Shown here piece by piece: positions 9,243-18,093 of a DNA stretch of 64,000 nucleotides. The notes beneath the pieces are model-generated. The model was given only the letters and a program-made list of their open reading frames with translations. It was not told the origin of the DNA and made no database searches. Origin of the DNA: CAVVFX01 sp963747535. Lineage in GTDB: Bacteria > Acidobacteriota > Terriglobia > Bryobacterales > Bryobacteraceae. The first letter of the stretch is position 1, and each line of letters starts with the position of its first letter. The stretch lies in the NCBI GenBank assembly GCA_963747535.1, contig CAVVFX010000006.1, positions 1,302,001-1,366,000 of the forward strand, in the 5' to 3' direction. The position numbers were made by a program, and so were the translations under genes.

Positions 9243-10211
9243 TTACGGTGTCGACAGAAGCATGACAGGACCCATCAAGCCCGACGGTCGCGGCGGGTCC
9301 TTTGGCAGTGCCTTGATGTTGGTGCGAGTGGTGCGCTGGCCGGCTGGAAGGAGCGCGTCGCCGAGCAGACGGTTGATCCAGAAGTTGGTGACGCGCACTT
9401 CAAGTTGGTTGGGACCGGGTTTAGCAGCTTTGGTGATGTCGACGCGGAACGGCGGCGCCCAGTAAGTTCCGAGGAGTCTGCCATTCACCCACACCTCAGC
9501 TATCTCTCCAACGCGGCCCAGGTCGAGCACCACGCGCTTACCGGCTAGAACTGCGAGCGTTGTAGTGTAAGTCCCGTGACCCGAGAAGTACTTCAGCATC
9601 GGATCGCCGGATGTGGTCCAGTCCTGCAACGTCGCGAAATCGCGTTCGCCGGGAATTGCCGCGGGACTCTCGAACTTCACATGCCACGGGCCCGTCACGG
9701 AAGTGCTTTCAGTAACTGGCAGCGGCGCTGCAACCGCTGTAGAGACGGCGCGAAACACCACGTAGATTGAGCCGTAAGACGCGAGGTCGAGCGTGATGCG
9801 CGCACGGCCGTCAGCACTGGCTTGATAACGCGCCTTGTGAATCTCACCGCTTACCGCATCCCATAGTTCAGGAGTCTTACCGCTGGTACGGAACATCGCG
9901 GGGACCTGGACCGGAGTTGAACTCTGGTTGGACACAAAGTAGATCTCCGTCCCATGGTCCGTGCGGTGGATGTAGTCGATCGTTCCGGCGGGCGCCTGTT
10001 CGAACTCGAAGTCCTGCGGCACGTGATCGCTGGCGAGAAGTTCCCGGCCTGTGCCTGCGCACACCAGCCGTCCATTGCCAAACCCTCGCCCACAGGTGCG
10101 CCACAATTCGTCCGCGATCCGTTGTACTTCGTTATCCGAATTCCCCAGCCCCGTGGTCTGTTGAGGCTTCGTGCGCATCAGGACGGTGGCTCCGAAAGAA
10201 ACTAGAGACAC
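9243..10211 (-). pseudogene. 5'-truncated glycoside hydrolase (GH106-like, alpha-L-rhamnosidase C-terminus)
   Basis: The 322-residue frame matches only the C-terminal third of the large (about 900-1100 residue) GH106-like enzymes of acidobacteria: the DNEVQRIADELW and GNGRLVCAG segment, a beta-sandwich with VWVNGRLLGTYWAPPF, and the terminal NFWINRLLGDALLP and PSGLMGPV. The barrel and catalytic residues and any signal peptide are missing. The remaining frame begins inside the last codons of the ROK kinase gene (10-bp overlap), as expected for a deletion that removed the 5' part. It is probably non-functional, though a stand-alone lectin-like sandwich cannot be excluded. Confidence 0.7.
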
Positions 10212-11020
10212 AGGGCTACTGCGCCCAGTACACCCGCATCGTCCCCCAAAGCCGGAGGTACAATCTCGGGAATCGGAACATAGTCATTCAACAGCGCTGC
10301 CACCTTGGTCCGCAACAACGGAAAAAGACCGGGGTGCTTCATGACCCCGCCGCCCATGATGATGAGTTGCGGCGACAGTGTGCAGATCCAGTTCACCAGC
10401 CCGTGGGCCAGCAGGCGCGCTTCTTCCTCCCATACCGGATCATCGGCCGGGAGTCCTTCGGCGTGCTTGCCACAGCGGACTTCGAGTGCCTTTCCGCAAG
10501 CCAGACCTTCCAGGCAATCGCCGTGAAACGGGCACACGCCCGCGAATGAGCCGTCATGCGGCACGCGAATGTGTCCCATCTCGGGATGATGCAGACCGTG
10601 AATCAGTTGTCCGCCGGCCATGGCGCCGCCACCAATTCCCGTACCGATCGTCAGATACATGAATGTATCGAGACCACGGGCAGCCCCCCATTTCCATTCG
10701 CCCATTGCCGCTACATTCACGTCGGTTTCGAAAACCACTTTGACGCCGAGTTTCTCGCGTACGGGTCCAGCCAACGCAAAGTTGCGCCATCCAGGCTTCG
10801 GCGTCGATGTGATCCGGCCTTCCTTCAGATCCACGGGACCGAATGACCCGATCCCCACCCCTGCCAGATTGCTCCGCCCCTTGAAGAAATCGATCGCGCG
10901 CGCAACCGTGGGCACAGGCGATTCCGTCGGAAACTGGACGCGGTCGAGAATCCGCCCATCCTCCGTGGCCACCGCGCAGACGAATTTCGTGCCGCCGGCT
11001 TCGATGCCGCCCCAGATCAT
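10202..11020 (-). CDS. ROK family sugar kinase (fructokinase/glucokinase-like)
   Basis: A 272-residue ROK kinase. The N-terminal phosphate-binding motif reads GIEAGGTKFVCA, with Glu replacing the usual Asp, a hallmark of the fructokinase (ScrK/YdhR) branch. The zinc-site region HPEMGHI followed by CPFHGDCLEGLACG is intact, and the C-terminus LGDDAGVLGAVAL is complete. It phosphorylates a hexose in the cytoplasm using ATP. It starts within the 3' end of the upstream SDR gene (4-bp overlap) and overlaps the GH106 relic by 10 bp, so the cluster is one transcription unit. Confidence 0.88.
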   Translation of the reverse strand: MIWGGIEAGGTKFVCAVATEDGRILDRVQFPTESPVPTVARAIDFFKGRSNLAGVGIGSFGPVDLKEGRITSTPKPGWRNFALAGPVREKLGVKVVFETDVNVAAMGEWKWGAARGLDTFMYLTIGTGIGGGAMAGGQLIHGLHHPEMGHIRVPHDGSFAGVCPFHGDCLEGLACGKALEVRCGKHAEGLPADDPVWEEEARLLAHGLVNWICTLSPQLIIMGGGVMKHPGLFPLLRTKVAALLNDYVPIPEIVPPALGDDAGVLGAVALCL

Positions 11021-11730
11021 AACGTCAAACCTCCATCCACGGTGAGCACCTGGCCGGTGACATAATTGTCCGGTTCGAGCAGGAACCGGATCGCTCGCGC
11101 GATATCCTCGGCCTTGCCGTAACGCGGGATGGCACCCTCCCGCAAGTAGCGTTCATATTTGCCGGACTCGACGCTCGCTTGCGCCATACCCGCCACCGTC
11201 ACGCCAGGATTCACCACGTTCACGCGAATATTCGCGGGTCCACGACATTCCTTCGCGAGGACCAGCGCGGCGTGCACCAGCGCCGCCTTCTGTGCGGCAT
11301 AGGCGGTCGAGTTGGGAAACGAGGCCGCCGCCTGCATCGTGCCCAAAAAGACGATCGCGCCTGCAGTCCCGCGTGCCTTCATCCGATCCGCAGCCTCACG
11401 CGCCAGCAACACAGGCCCTTCGAAGTTGACCTCGAATGATCGCGGAAGTGTCTCGGCAAGATTCGATCCGCGCGCCGGATCGCCGGTCAGAATCACCAGG
11501 CCGTAAAGTTCGGATGCGCTGTCGAGCAAGGCGTTACGATCTTCTTCGCTCGCCAGATCAGCCTGGAAAACATGATGGTTGCGCCCGACTCGCTCCGCGC
11601 GTTCATGATTCGCGCGATAGCTAAGGATGAGGTTCGCACCCTCCTGCGCGAGCAACTCCGCGGCGGTGGAACCTAAGCCTCCGGTACCCCCGGCAAGGAT
11701 GATCTCACGCCCGCGCAAGGTTTCCATCAT
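11017..11730 (-). CDS. SDR family oxidoreductase
   Basis: A 237-residue short-chain dehydrogenase with the glycine motif GGTGGLGSTA near the N-terminus, catalytic YxxxK in YAAQKAALVHAA, and the C-terminal TVDGGLTL. The usual NNAG segment is replaced by a sequence around VILTGDP, which is atypical, so activity or specificity may differ. Two ATG codons at 11730 and 11727 lie just after a GGAGGAGC ribosome binding site; the second has the better spacing. The start overlaps the 3' end of the O-antigen-ligase-like gene by 26 bp. Substrate unknown. Confidence 0.82.
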   Translation of the reverse strand: MMETLRGREIILAGGTGGLGSTAAELLAQEGANLILSYRANHERAERVGRNHHVFQADLASEEDRNALLDSASELYGLVILTGDPARGSNLAETLPRSFEVNFEGPVLLAREAADRMKARGTAGAIVFLGTMQAAASFPNSTAYAAQKAALVHAALVLAKECRGPANIRVNVVNPGVTVAGMAQASVESGKYERYLREGAIPRYGKAEDIARAIRFLLEPDNYVTGQVLTVDGGLTL

Positions 11731-12976
11731 GCTCCTCCGTGGCAATCGCCGCGCACGCCGCGATGGCCAGATACAACGTGAGGACGACGCTGGTGTTCAG
11801 GTTGTATTCGAATATTCCAAAGATCATGCTGCCGAGCGTGCAGGCCACGGCGGCATGCAGCAGGAATCGCATGTTACTTCGGCCCGGCGGGAGCGTCTTT
11901 AACTTTCGCAACGAATCGACCATGATCTGCACCAGGAACCAGACCATCATCAACATCGTGGGAATTCCGCGGTCAGCCGCATATTGGATGTACAGATTGT
12001 GCAAATGCCCGTAAAAACCGGTAGGAAGCGGCCACGGAACATCTTTTGGCACATAGTCGTAAAATTTGAGCTTCTGCACATCCGGACCCAGGCCGAGCAG
12101 GGGATGAGCCTTGATCATTTCGAGGCCCGTTCGCCAGCACACGATACGGTGCGCATTCGAATCGGTATAACCATTGGGGTGCACGATGGATATTACGCGC
12201 TCCTGAAAGCTCGGCGGTGCGGCCAGAATTCCGATAGCCACTATGACAGGCGCCAAAAGGGCAAACCGGCGGCGCCAGAACCAGAGCATATAGATACCGG
12301 CGAAGAAGGCCCCTATCCAGATGCTCCGCGTCTCGCTCAGCAACAGGGCCAGACCGATAACTCCAGCGCAAACCAGGCCGATCCAGGTTCTGCGTCTGGG
12401 AATCGGTGCGAACAGAAGCCAGGCGCCGGCGATCAACAAACCGTAGAGTTCCTGGCCGGAGAACGCCATCCAGTGTCGTTGCAGTCCATGGATACGGGCT
12501 TCGAGATAAAATGCGTAGAAGCTCTTCCCCGCCTGATGCGCTTCATGTAATTTTTCCGCAAACTGGGCGCAGCCCAGCATGGCCATCAGTGCGGTAGCGC
12601 CAGCCGCGGCCATCATGAACCACGCGGCTCGCTTGGGCGTCCGGAGCGTCGTGAACAGCACGGGGAGCATGAGGTAGAGGTACATGTGCTTGATCTGCGA
12701 CAGGCCCGCTGAGCGGACTTCCGAGAAGGCGAACGCAATCAGGGTACCGAGCGCGAACAAGCCCAGCGGGATGCTGATGCGAGGGAAGCGCCATGGAACT
12801 CGACCCACGATCATCGCCAGCAGCGCGCCTCCCAGGAGGATCTCCGAAATCGCGATGGAAAAAATGACCGCGACGCCTGAACCGAAAGCGCACCAGCGCG
12901 CAGCCTCTTCCGGGCTGTGCGGAAGGTGCCATGCCGCTAAGGGTTTTTCTGCAATCGATGAGTCCAAACTGTCCAG
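11705..12976 (-). CDS. O-antigen ligase / Wzy polymerase family membrane protein
   Basis: About 423 residues with at least ten hydrophobic segments and the Wzy_C signature: a conserved arginine region (LLLSETRSIWIGAFFAG), then a large periplasmic loop with RTGLEMIKAHPLLGLGPD. Family members join or polymerise surface polysaccharide at the periplasmic face of the inner membrane. Start choice is difficult: a perfect AGGAGG at 12984-12989 sits 7 nt before a CTG (12976), which is used here; an in-frame GTG at 13006 and a TTG at 12967 are alternatives. It is divergent from mannose-1-phosphate guanylyltransferase, fitting a polysaccharide role, though its downstream genes handle sugars for catabolism. 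Confidence 0.8.
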   Translation of the reverse strand: MDSLDSSIAEKPLAAWHLPHSPEEAARWCAFGSGVAVIFSIAISEILLGGALLAMIVGRVPWRFPRISIPLGLFALGTLIAFAFSEVRSAGLSQIKHMYLYLMLPVLFTTLRTPKRAAWFMMAAAGATALMAMLGCAQFAEKLHEAHQAGKSFYAFYLEARIHGLQRHWMAFSGQELYGLLIAGAWLLFAPIPRRRTWIGLVCAGVIGLALLLSETRSIWIGAFFAGIYMLWFWRRRFALLAPVIVAIGILAAPPSFQERVISIVHPNGYTDSNAHRIVCWRTGLEMIKAHPLLGLGPDVQKLKFYDYVPKDVPWPLPTGFYGHLHNLYIQYAADRGIPTMLMMVWFLVQIMVDSLRKLKTLPPGRSNMRFLLHAAVACTLGSMIFGIFEYNLNTSVVLTLYLAIAACAAIATEEHDGNLARA

Positions 12977-13006
12977 TATCCCACCTCCTGTAAAATAGTG
13001 CTTCAC

Positions 13007-14095
13007 ATGCCAAAACAGAACTATTACGGATTGATTCTGGCAGGAGGGCGCGGTACGCGCTTCTGGCCGCGCAGTCGTCGCGCCCAGGCCAAGCAGGTGC
13101 TCAACGTCATAGGCGAGAACTCGCTGATACAGAATACGGTGGAAAGGTTGCGGCCACTGATCCCGCCCGATCGTATCTGGGTGCTGACCAACGAGCATCT
13201 TCGCAAGCAGATCATCAAACAGCTTCCGGATGTTCCCAGCCGTCAGATCATCCCCGAACCCGAGCAGCGCAACACCGCTCCCGCGATCGGGCTGGCGGCC
13301 CACATTCTACACTCCATTGATCCCGACGCGATTATGGGCGTGTTCCCCTCGGACCACGTCATCGCCGACACCAAAGCTTATCTGCGCATGCTGAAACCGG
13401 CTTTTCAAGCGGCCGGGCAAGGCAAGATTGCGGTCCTCGGTATTCGGCCTCGCTGGGCCGAAACCGGTTACGGCTACGTCGAGTTCCCGAAGGACGCGGA
13501 CCTCGATTCTTCATCTTGCTCGCCGGTACCGCGGTTTCGCGAAAAGCCCAACGCGGAGACGGCGCAGGAATTTGTAGCGGCCGGACATTATTACTGGAAT
13601 GCGGGCATGTTCTTCTGGCGTGCCGGCACGCTACTCGACTCGTTGCGCGCCTATTTGCCCAAGATCGCGACCCTGCTCGCCGGACTGCCCCGCTTCGGTC
13701 ATCGCGATTTCAATGCCCGAATGAAAACGATATTTCCGTTGTGCGAAAACATCTCGATCGATTACGGAGTTCTCGAGCCGGCCGCTGCCGCCGGTAACGT
13801 GGTCGGCGTGCCTTGCTCTGAATTCGGCTGGAATGACGTCGGTAGCTGGAACGCCGTCTATGAACTGATCGAGCGGGATGCCGACGGTAATTCGGTCCGC
13901 TCCCCATTACTGGCTTCAGCCAGCAGCGGGAACTATGTGGACGCCGGAGGCAAACTGGTCGCCCTGCTCGGTGTAAAGGATCTCATCGTCGTCGATACGC
14001 CCGACGCCCTGCTGGTTGCGGATCGTAACCGCGCCCAGGAAGTCGGAGAGCTCGTAAAGATGCTGGAAAAGGCCAAGCGGCACGAATTGCTGTAG
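13007..14095 (+). CDS. manC: Mannose-1-phosphate guanylyltransferase
   Basis: A 362-residue nucleotidyltransferase that makes GDP-mannose from mannose-1-phosphate and GTP, the donor for mannose, fucose and rhamnose units in surface glycans. The N-terminal pyrophosphorylase motif LILAGGRGTRFWPRSR, the PEPEQRNTAPAIG segment, FPSDHVI and GYGYVEFP are typical. It has only the nucleotidyltransferase domain plus a short C-terminal part, without the phosphomannose isomerase fusion of longer ManC/AlgA proteins. The ATG at 13007 is preferred over a GTG at 12998. The start is divergent from the O-antigen-ligase-like gene and the promoter must overlap its 5' region. Confidence 0.9.
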   Translation: MPKQNYYGLILAGGRGTRFWPRSRRAQAKQVLNVIGENSLIQNTVERLRPLIPPDRIWVLTNEHLRKQIIKQLPDVPSRQIIPEPEQRNTAPAIGLAAHILHSIDPDAIMGVFPSDHVIADTKAYLRMLKPAFQAAGQGKIAVLGIRPRWAETGYGYVEFPKDADLDSSSCSPVPRFREKPNAETAQEFVAAGHYYWNAGMFFWRAGTLLDSLRAYLPKIATLLAGLPRFGHRDFNARMKTIFPLCENISIDYGVLEPAAAAGNVVGVPCSEFGWNDVGSWNAVYELIERDADGNSVRSPLLASASSGNYVDAGGKLVALLGVKDLIVVDTPDALLVADRNRAQEVGELVKMLEKAKRHELL

Positions 14096-14128
14096 CCCGT
14101 GTGACAAGCTTTGGTCTGTCGCGGGCGA

Positions 14129-15319
14129 CTATAGCACCTGATCCAGAATGCCTATCGCTTCGTCGACTTCCTTCTCCGTAATAATGTACGGAGGAAGAAA
14201 CCGCAGAACCTTTTCATGGGTGCAATTGATGAGCAGACCGCGATTCATGGCATCGTTCACGATCTGCTTGCCGGGCCCATTCAGCTCTGCGCCGATCATG
14301 AGACCTGCGCCACGAACTTCGGTGATGCGCGGATGCTTGACCGCAAGCTTCCTCAGTTCTGCCCGGAAATACTCGCCGACTCGCCGTATCTGCGGCATCA
14401 GTTCGCCGAGAATATCGAAGAACTCCAGCGCCACGCGGCAAGCCAGCGCGCTTCCCCCAAACGTGGACCCGTGCATTCCTGCGCCGATGGAAGCGGCTGC
14501 GCGTTCATTGGCGGTAATGACGCCGAGCGGCAGACCGCAGGCCAACGGCTTGGCCGCCACCATGACGTCCGGCAGCACGACGGGGTTGGAAAGCTGATAC
14601 CCGAAGTAGGTGCCCGCGCGTCCCACGCCGCACTGGATTTCATCGAACACCAGTAATGCATCGAACCGGTCGGCCAGCTCACGGGCACGGGTAGCGTACT
14701 CCGGATGAATCGGAAAGATGCCGCCCTCGCCTTGGATCCATTCGATGACTATGCCCGCGGTACGTTCGCTGAATGCGGCTTCGAGTTGCTCGTAATCATT
14801 CGCAGTGACGAAGCGGATGCCGGGGAGCAGAGGCTCGAAATCTTTGCGGTATTTCGGTTGTCCGGTTACTGATAGCGCGCCCAGCGTGCGCCCGTGAAAC
14901 GAGTTGTCCAGCGAAATGATCTCGAACTTCTCCGTGTTGCGCTTATGCCCGTGAGCGCGGACCATTTTCAACGCGCCCTCCATCGCCTCCGTTCCGCTGT
15001 TGCAGAAGAACGAACGCTGCAGGCCGCTGATTTTCGCGATGCGTTGCGCCAGCGGGCCCTGGTATTCGTGATAGTAAAGATTCGACGAGTGGATCAACAG
15101 GTGCGCCTGTTCGTGGATCACTCGTGTGATGCGTGGATGGTCGTGCCCCAAGGCGTTGACACCGATGCCGGAAATGAAGTCGAGATACTGCTTTCCCTCG
15201 ACGTCCCAAACACGCGGACCTTCTCCGCGATGGAGAACCAGCGGGTACCGGCCATAGTTCTGCAGCACGTATTCACGCTCGAGGTCCATGACCTCCTGAG
15301 AGATTGTTGCTGTTGCCAT
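14129..15319 (-). CDS. argD: Acetylornithine/succinylornithine-type class III aminotransferase
   Basis: A 396-residue PLP-dependent class III aminotransferase. Landmarks are the ISGIGVNALGHDHPRI segment, SGTEAMEGALKMVRA, FDEIQCGVGRAG and the PLP lysine at K257 (VAAKPLACGLP). The most likely role is acetylornithine aminotransferase in arginine biosynthesis, with possible activity on related omega-amino acids; no other arginine gene is adjacent, so the assignment rests on family resemblance. The ATG at 15319 (MATATISQEV) is chosen over a start three codons upstream. It converges with manC, 33 bp apart. Confidence 0.82.
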   Translation of the reverse strand: MATATISQEVMDLEREYVLQNYGRYPLVLHRGEGPRVWDVEGKQYLDFISGIGVNALGHDHPRITRVIHEQAHLLIHSSNLYYHEYQGPLAQRIAKISGLQRSFFCNSGTEAMEGALKMVRAHGHKRNTEKFEIISLDNSFHGRTLGALSVTGQPKYRKDFEPLLPGIRFVTANDYEQLEAAFSERTAGIVIEWIQGEGGIFPIHPEYATRARELADRFDALLVFDEIQCGVGRAGTYFGYQLSNPVVLPDVMVAAKPLACGLPLGVITANERAAASIGAGMHGSTFGGSALACRVALEFFDILGELMPQIRRVGEYFRAELRKLAVKHPRITEVRGAGLMIGAELNGPGKQIVNDAMNRGLLINCTHEKVLRFLPPYIITEKEVDEAIGILDQVL

Positions 15320-15352
15320 TAAAAGCAACGTAACACAGACGGCCCGGGAGCG

Positions 15353-16057
15353 TTAGAATCCGGTGGCCGCGGCGAAGCCTCCGCGCAGCAGAACCCAGAC
15401 CAGCCAGAGGCCAATCACAAGTGTGAATGCCTGTCCCAGCCTTACGCCTGTCACTTTTGAAATGCCGAAACTCAGCAGGCAGACTTGTCCGATTGCCAGC
15501 AGATCGAAGGAGCGGGCCAGACTGAATACGAATGACCCGGTTGAACTCTTGTCGAGAAATGCCGCGACATTGGTCGCAAGGAGGGTTTGGGGATCCAGTT
15601 CCGAGGGGTCCCGGGTGAAAAACAAAATCAACACACCCATGACGCACGCGATGACGGTTATCGGAAACGAGGCCCACGCAACCGTACCGAGCATCTGCGG
15701 CAGCTGTGGTCTGCGATCCATGATGGAGAGCATGACCATAAGGATCACGGCGATGATCAATGCGATCAGGGCCGTCATTAAACCGCCGGTAACAGCCCCG
15801 ATGGCGAGCCGCTGAGGCGATGCAGATTGCTGGATCGCCTGCTCCATCTTATCGGGTGGTATCCGATTCGCCATAGAGGGATGCTCATCGAAAAAGCGTC
15901 GCGTCACGTTCTCCATCCCGATTGTATGGGTGACGTACATAGCGAAGATCATCGTGATCAGTGCCGTTGCGATGAGCGGCGCAGCCCAGGAACCGCGTTC
16001 CTTGACCTTGGCGAACACGGCGGCCGGATCGTAAAAGATCTGGACAAAACTGGTCAT
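15353..16057 (-). CDS. Yip1-domain integral membrane protein
   Basis: A 234-residue protein with about five membrane segments. The opening FVQIFYDPAAVFAKVKER is the hallmark of bacterial Yip1/YIP1-family proteins, whose function is not established. A soluble loop between helices 1 and 2 is rich in charged residues. It stands alone, 33 bp downstream of the argD start on the same strand, and divergent from the MCE protein gene, so the 85 bp between 16058 and 16142 must hold both promoters. Confidence 0.8.
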   Translation of the reverse strand: MTSFVQIFYDPAAVFAKVKERGSWAAPLIATALITMIFAMYVTHTIGMENVTRRFFDEHPSMANRIPPDKMEQAIQQSASPQRLAIGAVTGGLMTALIALIIAVILMVMLSIMDRRPQLPQMLGTVAWASFPITVIACVMGVLILFFTRDPSELDPQTLLATNVAAFLDKSSTGSFVFSLARSFDLLAIGQVCLLSFGISKVTGVRLGQAFTLVIGLWLVWVLLRGGFAAATGF

Positions 16058-16142
16058 TTGAGGAACGAGTTTAACAAAGTTCCCCGCCGTTCACGCCGGC
16101 CATTCGCTAAACTGGCTCAAAGGGGTTCGCCCCATTGCCGAG

Positions 16143-17210
16143 ATGTCAGATATCCAGATCCAGCCGCAGCCGGTCGCAATTGCGCGAGTCATCCTCGTGC
16201 TCGTGGCCTCAACTTTGATCGTCCTGCTACTGGCTTGGCTTTTGACTGGGGGAGGCGGGGAAATCTTCGAACCGAAGTCGGATCTGTATAGCTACATGCC
16301 GGATTCGAGCGGACTGATCGTGCAAGCCGCTGTACAACTCAACGGTATCCAGATCGGCAAGATCAGCGATATCGACCTTTCCGGTCTCAGCGACCGCAAG
16401 AAAGTTGTGCGCATCGAGATGAAGGTGAAATCGCGCTATCTTTCCGCGATTCCGGTAGATTCGACCGTGAGTATCACTGCCGACGATCTGCTGGGCGATA
16501 GATACCTGAATATTTTGAGCGGCCACAGTGCGCAGGCGGTACAGCCTGACGCCGAGCTACACAGCGTTCTGCCGATCGGCGACCAATTCAACAGCGCCGA
16601 CCTTTTTGCCGCAATGAAAGATATGTTAAACCGCGTCGACGAGGCGCTCCAACAAATTGAAGACTCGAGAACTCCGATCGGCCAGTTTGTTCAGACCGAG
16701 GATATGTACGACAGCATCCGTGATCAGATCGTTGCGGTGCAGCAGACGTTGCGCAAGTTCGCGCATCCGCAAAGTGATCTCGGAAAAATGATTTTTACCG
16801 ACGAACTCTACCAACAGATCCAGGCTCCGATTATCGCTATCGATAAGAAGCTGGCAGATCTGCAGGTGGGAGAAGGGGATGCCGGACACTTCATTGCCAG
16901 CAGCGAGCAGTACGATACGATCCGCAAGGATCTCGCCGATATTCGCGATTCCCTGGGGAGGATCAACGCGGGCCAGGGGGCCATGGGCCAGTTCACCGAG
17001 AGCGACACGGCGTACCGTCAGATCCAGCGGCTGGTGAACACCCTCGGCCAGATCGTGGATTCAGTAGGCGCCGGCGAAGGCCGTCTGGGAGTGTTCCTGG
17101 CTGACTCGCAGTTGTACGAAAGCCTGACCGGCTCGACTACCGAAATGCGGCAGTTGCTGGGCGATTTTCGCACCAACCCTCGCAAGTACCTTCGGCTCAA
17201 GATATTCTGA
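16143..17210 (+). CDS. MCE/MlaD family protein (lipid transport substrate-binding type)
   Basis: A 355-residue protein with one N-terminal membrane helix (residues about 11-35) followed by a single MCE domain (about 45-140; SSGLIVQAAVQLNGIQIGKI and DDLLGDRYLNIL). A long helical C-terminal region with repeated DQI and QTEDMY-like segments follows. MCE proteins form hexameric rings that carry lipids between the membranes, usually with an MlaE permease and MlaF ATPase; neither is visible nearby. The next gene's ribosome binding site overlaps its stop, so the two are co-transcribed. Confidence 0.85.
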   Translation: MSDIQIQPQPVAIARVILVLVASTLIVLLLAWLLTGGGGEIFEPKSDLYSYMPDSSGLIVQAAVQLNGIQIGKISDIDLSGLSDRKKVVRIEMKVKSRYLSAIPVDSTVSITADDLLGDRYLNILSGHSAQAVQPDAELHSVLPIGDQFNSADLFAAMKDMLNRVDEALQQIEDSRTPIGQFVQTEDMYDSIRDQIVAVQQTLRKFAHPQSDLGKMIFTDELYQQIQAPIIAIDKKLADLQVGEGDAGHFIASSEQYDTIRKDLADIRDSLGRINAGQGAMGQFTESDTAYRQIQRLVNTLGQIVDSVGAGEGRLGVFLADSQLYESLTGSTTEMRQLLGDFRTNPRKYLRLKIF

Positions 17211-17220
17211 GGAGGGAAAC

Positions 17221-18063
17221 TTGCGCTCTCGGGCCACCGTCTACAAAATTGTGAGAGTCTTCCTGATCTCGGCGCTGTTGGCGGTATCCGGACAGGCAGC
17301 AGTCGTGCCCGCCGCGACGCTCGTCGATCAAGGCTACCGGCAGATGTACAACCTCGATTTCGACGGGGCGCATCGCTCCTTCGCGCAGTGGCAGCGGCAA
17401 CATCCTGAAGATCCAATGGGACCGGTGTCAGACGCCGCGGCGTATCTTTTCGGCGAATTCGATCGGCTGCATATTTTACAGTCGCAGTTCTTCGTCCAGG
17501 ATAGTGCCTTTCGTGGAATGAAAAAGCCCGTAGCCGATCCGGCGGTACGCCAGAGCTTTGAAAATGATCTGGATCGGGGCCGCAAGCTTTCAGACGCAAT
17601 CCTGCAACATCGTCCGCAGGACAGAGATGCCACCTTTGCCACAATTTTGCGGATGGGACTTCGGGCCGACTATCTATCGCTTATCGAAGACCGCAATCTG
17701 CAGGCGCTCACCGAAATGAAGAACGGCCGCATGCTGGCTGAAAAGCTGTTGAGTATCGATCCCGGATACTACGACGCCTATCTGGCAGTGGGTGTGGAGA
17801 ATTACATGTTGAGTCTGAAGTCGGCGCCGGCGCGCTGGCTGCTCAGGCTGAGCGGCGCCCAGACCAGCAAAGACGAGGGGATTCAGAAGATGAAGCTCGT
17901 GGCGCAAAACGGGCACTATCTGCGGCCGTTTGCACGCCTGCTGCTGGCCGTACAGAATCTGCGCGATAAGAATAAAGCCGCCGCCAGGGATCTCCTGGCC
18001 GGCCTCTCACGAGACTTTCCCGGCAATCAGTTGTACGCCCACGAACTGGCAAAGCTGCGCTGA
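17221..18063 (+). CDS. Exported TPR-like protein, function unknown
   Basis: A 280-residue protein starting at a TTG, supported by AGGAGGG overlapping the stop of the MCE gene, 4 nt upstream. Residues 1-30 form a signal peptide or membrane anchor. The rest is alpha-helical with TPR-like units (LVDQGYRQMYNLDFDGAHRS; LLSIDPGYYDAYLAVGVENY). Tight coupling to the MCE gene suggests a periplasmic partner in envelope lipid traffic, but that is inference from position only. It converges with the DUF3352-like gene, 30 bp apart. Confidence 0.72.
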   Translation: MRSRATVYKIVRVFLISALLAVSGQAAVVPAATLVDQGYRQMYNLDFDGAHRSFAQWQRQHPEDPMGPVSDAAAYLFGEFDRLHILQSQFFVQDSAFRGMKKPVADPAVRQSFENDLDRGRKLSDAILQHRPQDRDATFATILRMGLRADYLSLIEDRNLQALTEMKNGRMLAEKLLSIDPGYYDAYLAVGVENYMLSLKSAPARWLLRLSGAQTSKDEGIQKMKLVAQNGHYLRPFARLLLAVQNLRDKNKAAARDLLAGLSRDFPGNQLYAHELAKLR

Positions 18064-18093
18064 CAACCTTCTGATTCTTCTTAGCGAACGGCA

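Noticed and set aside
9280..9310. GACGGTCGCGGCGGG as another copy of the REP-like repeat
   Set aside because: It encodes the conserved PSGLMGPV region of the glycoside hydrolase, so the match is natural coding sequence.
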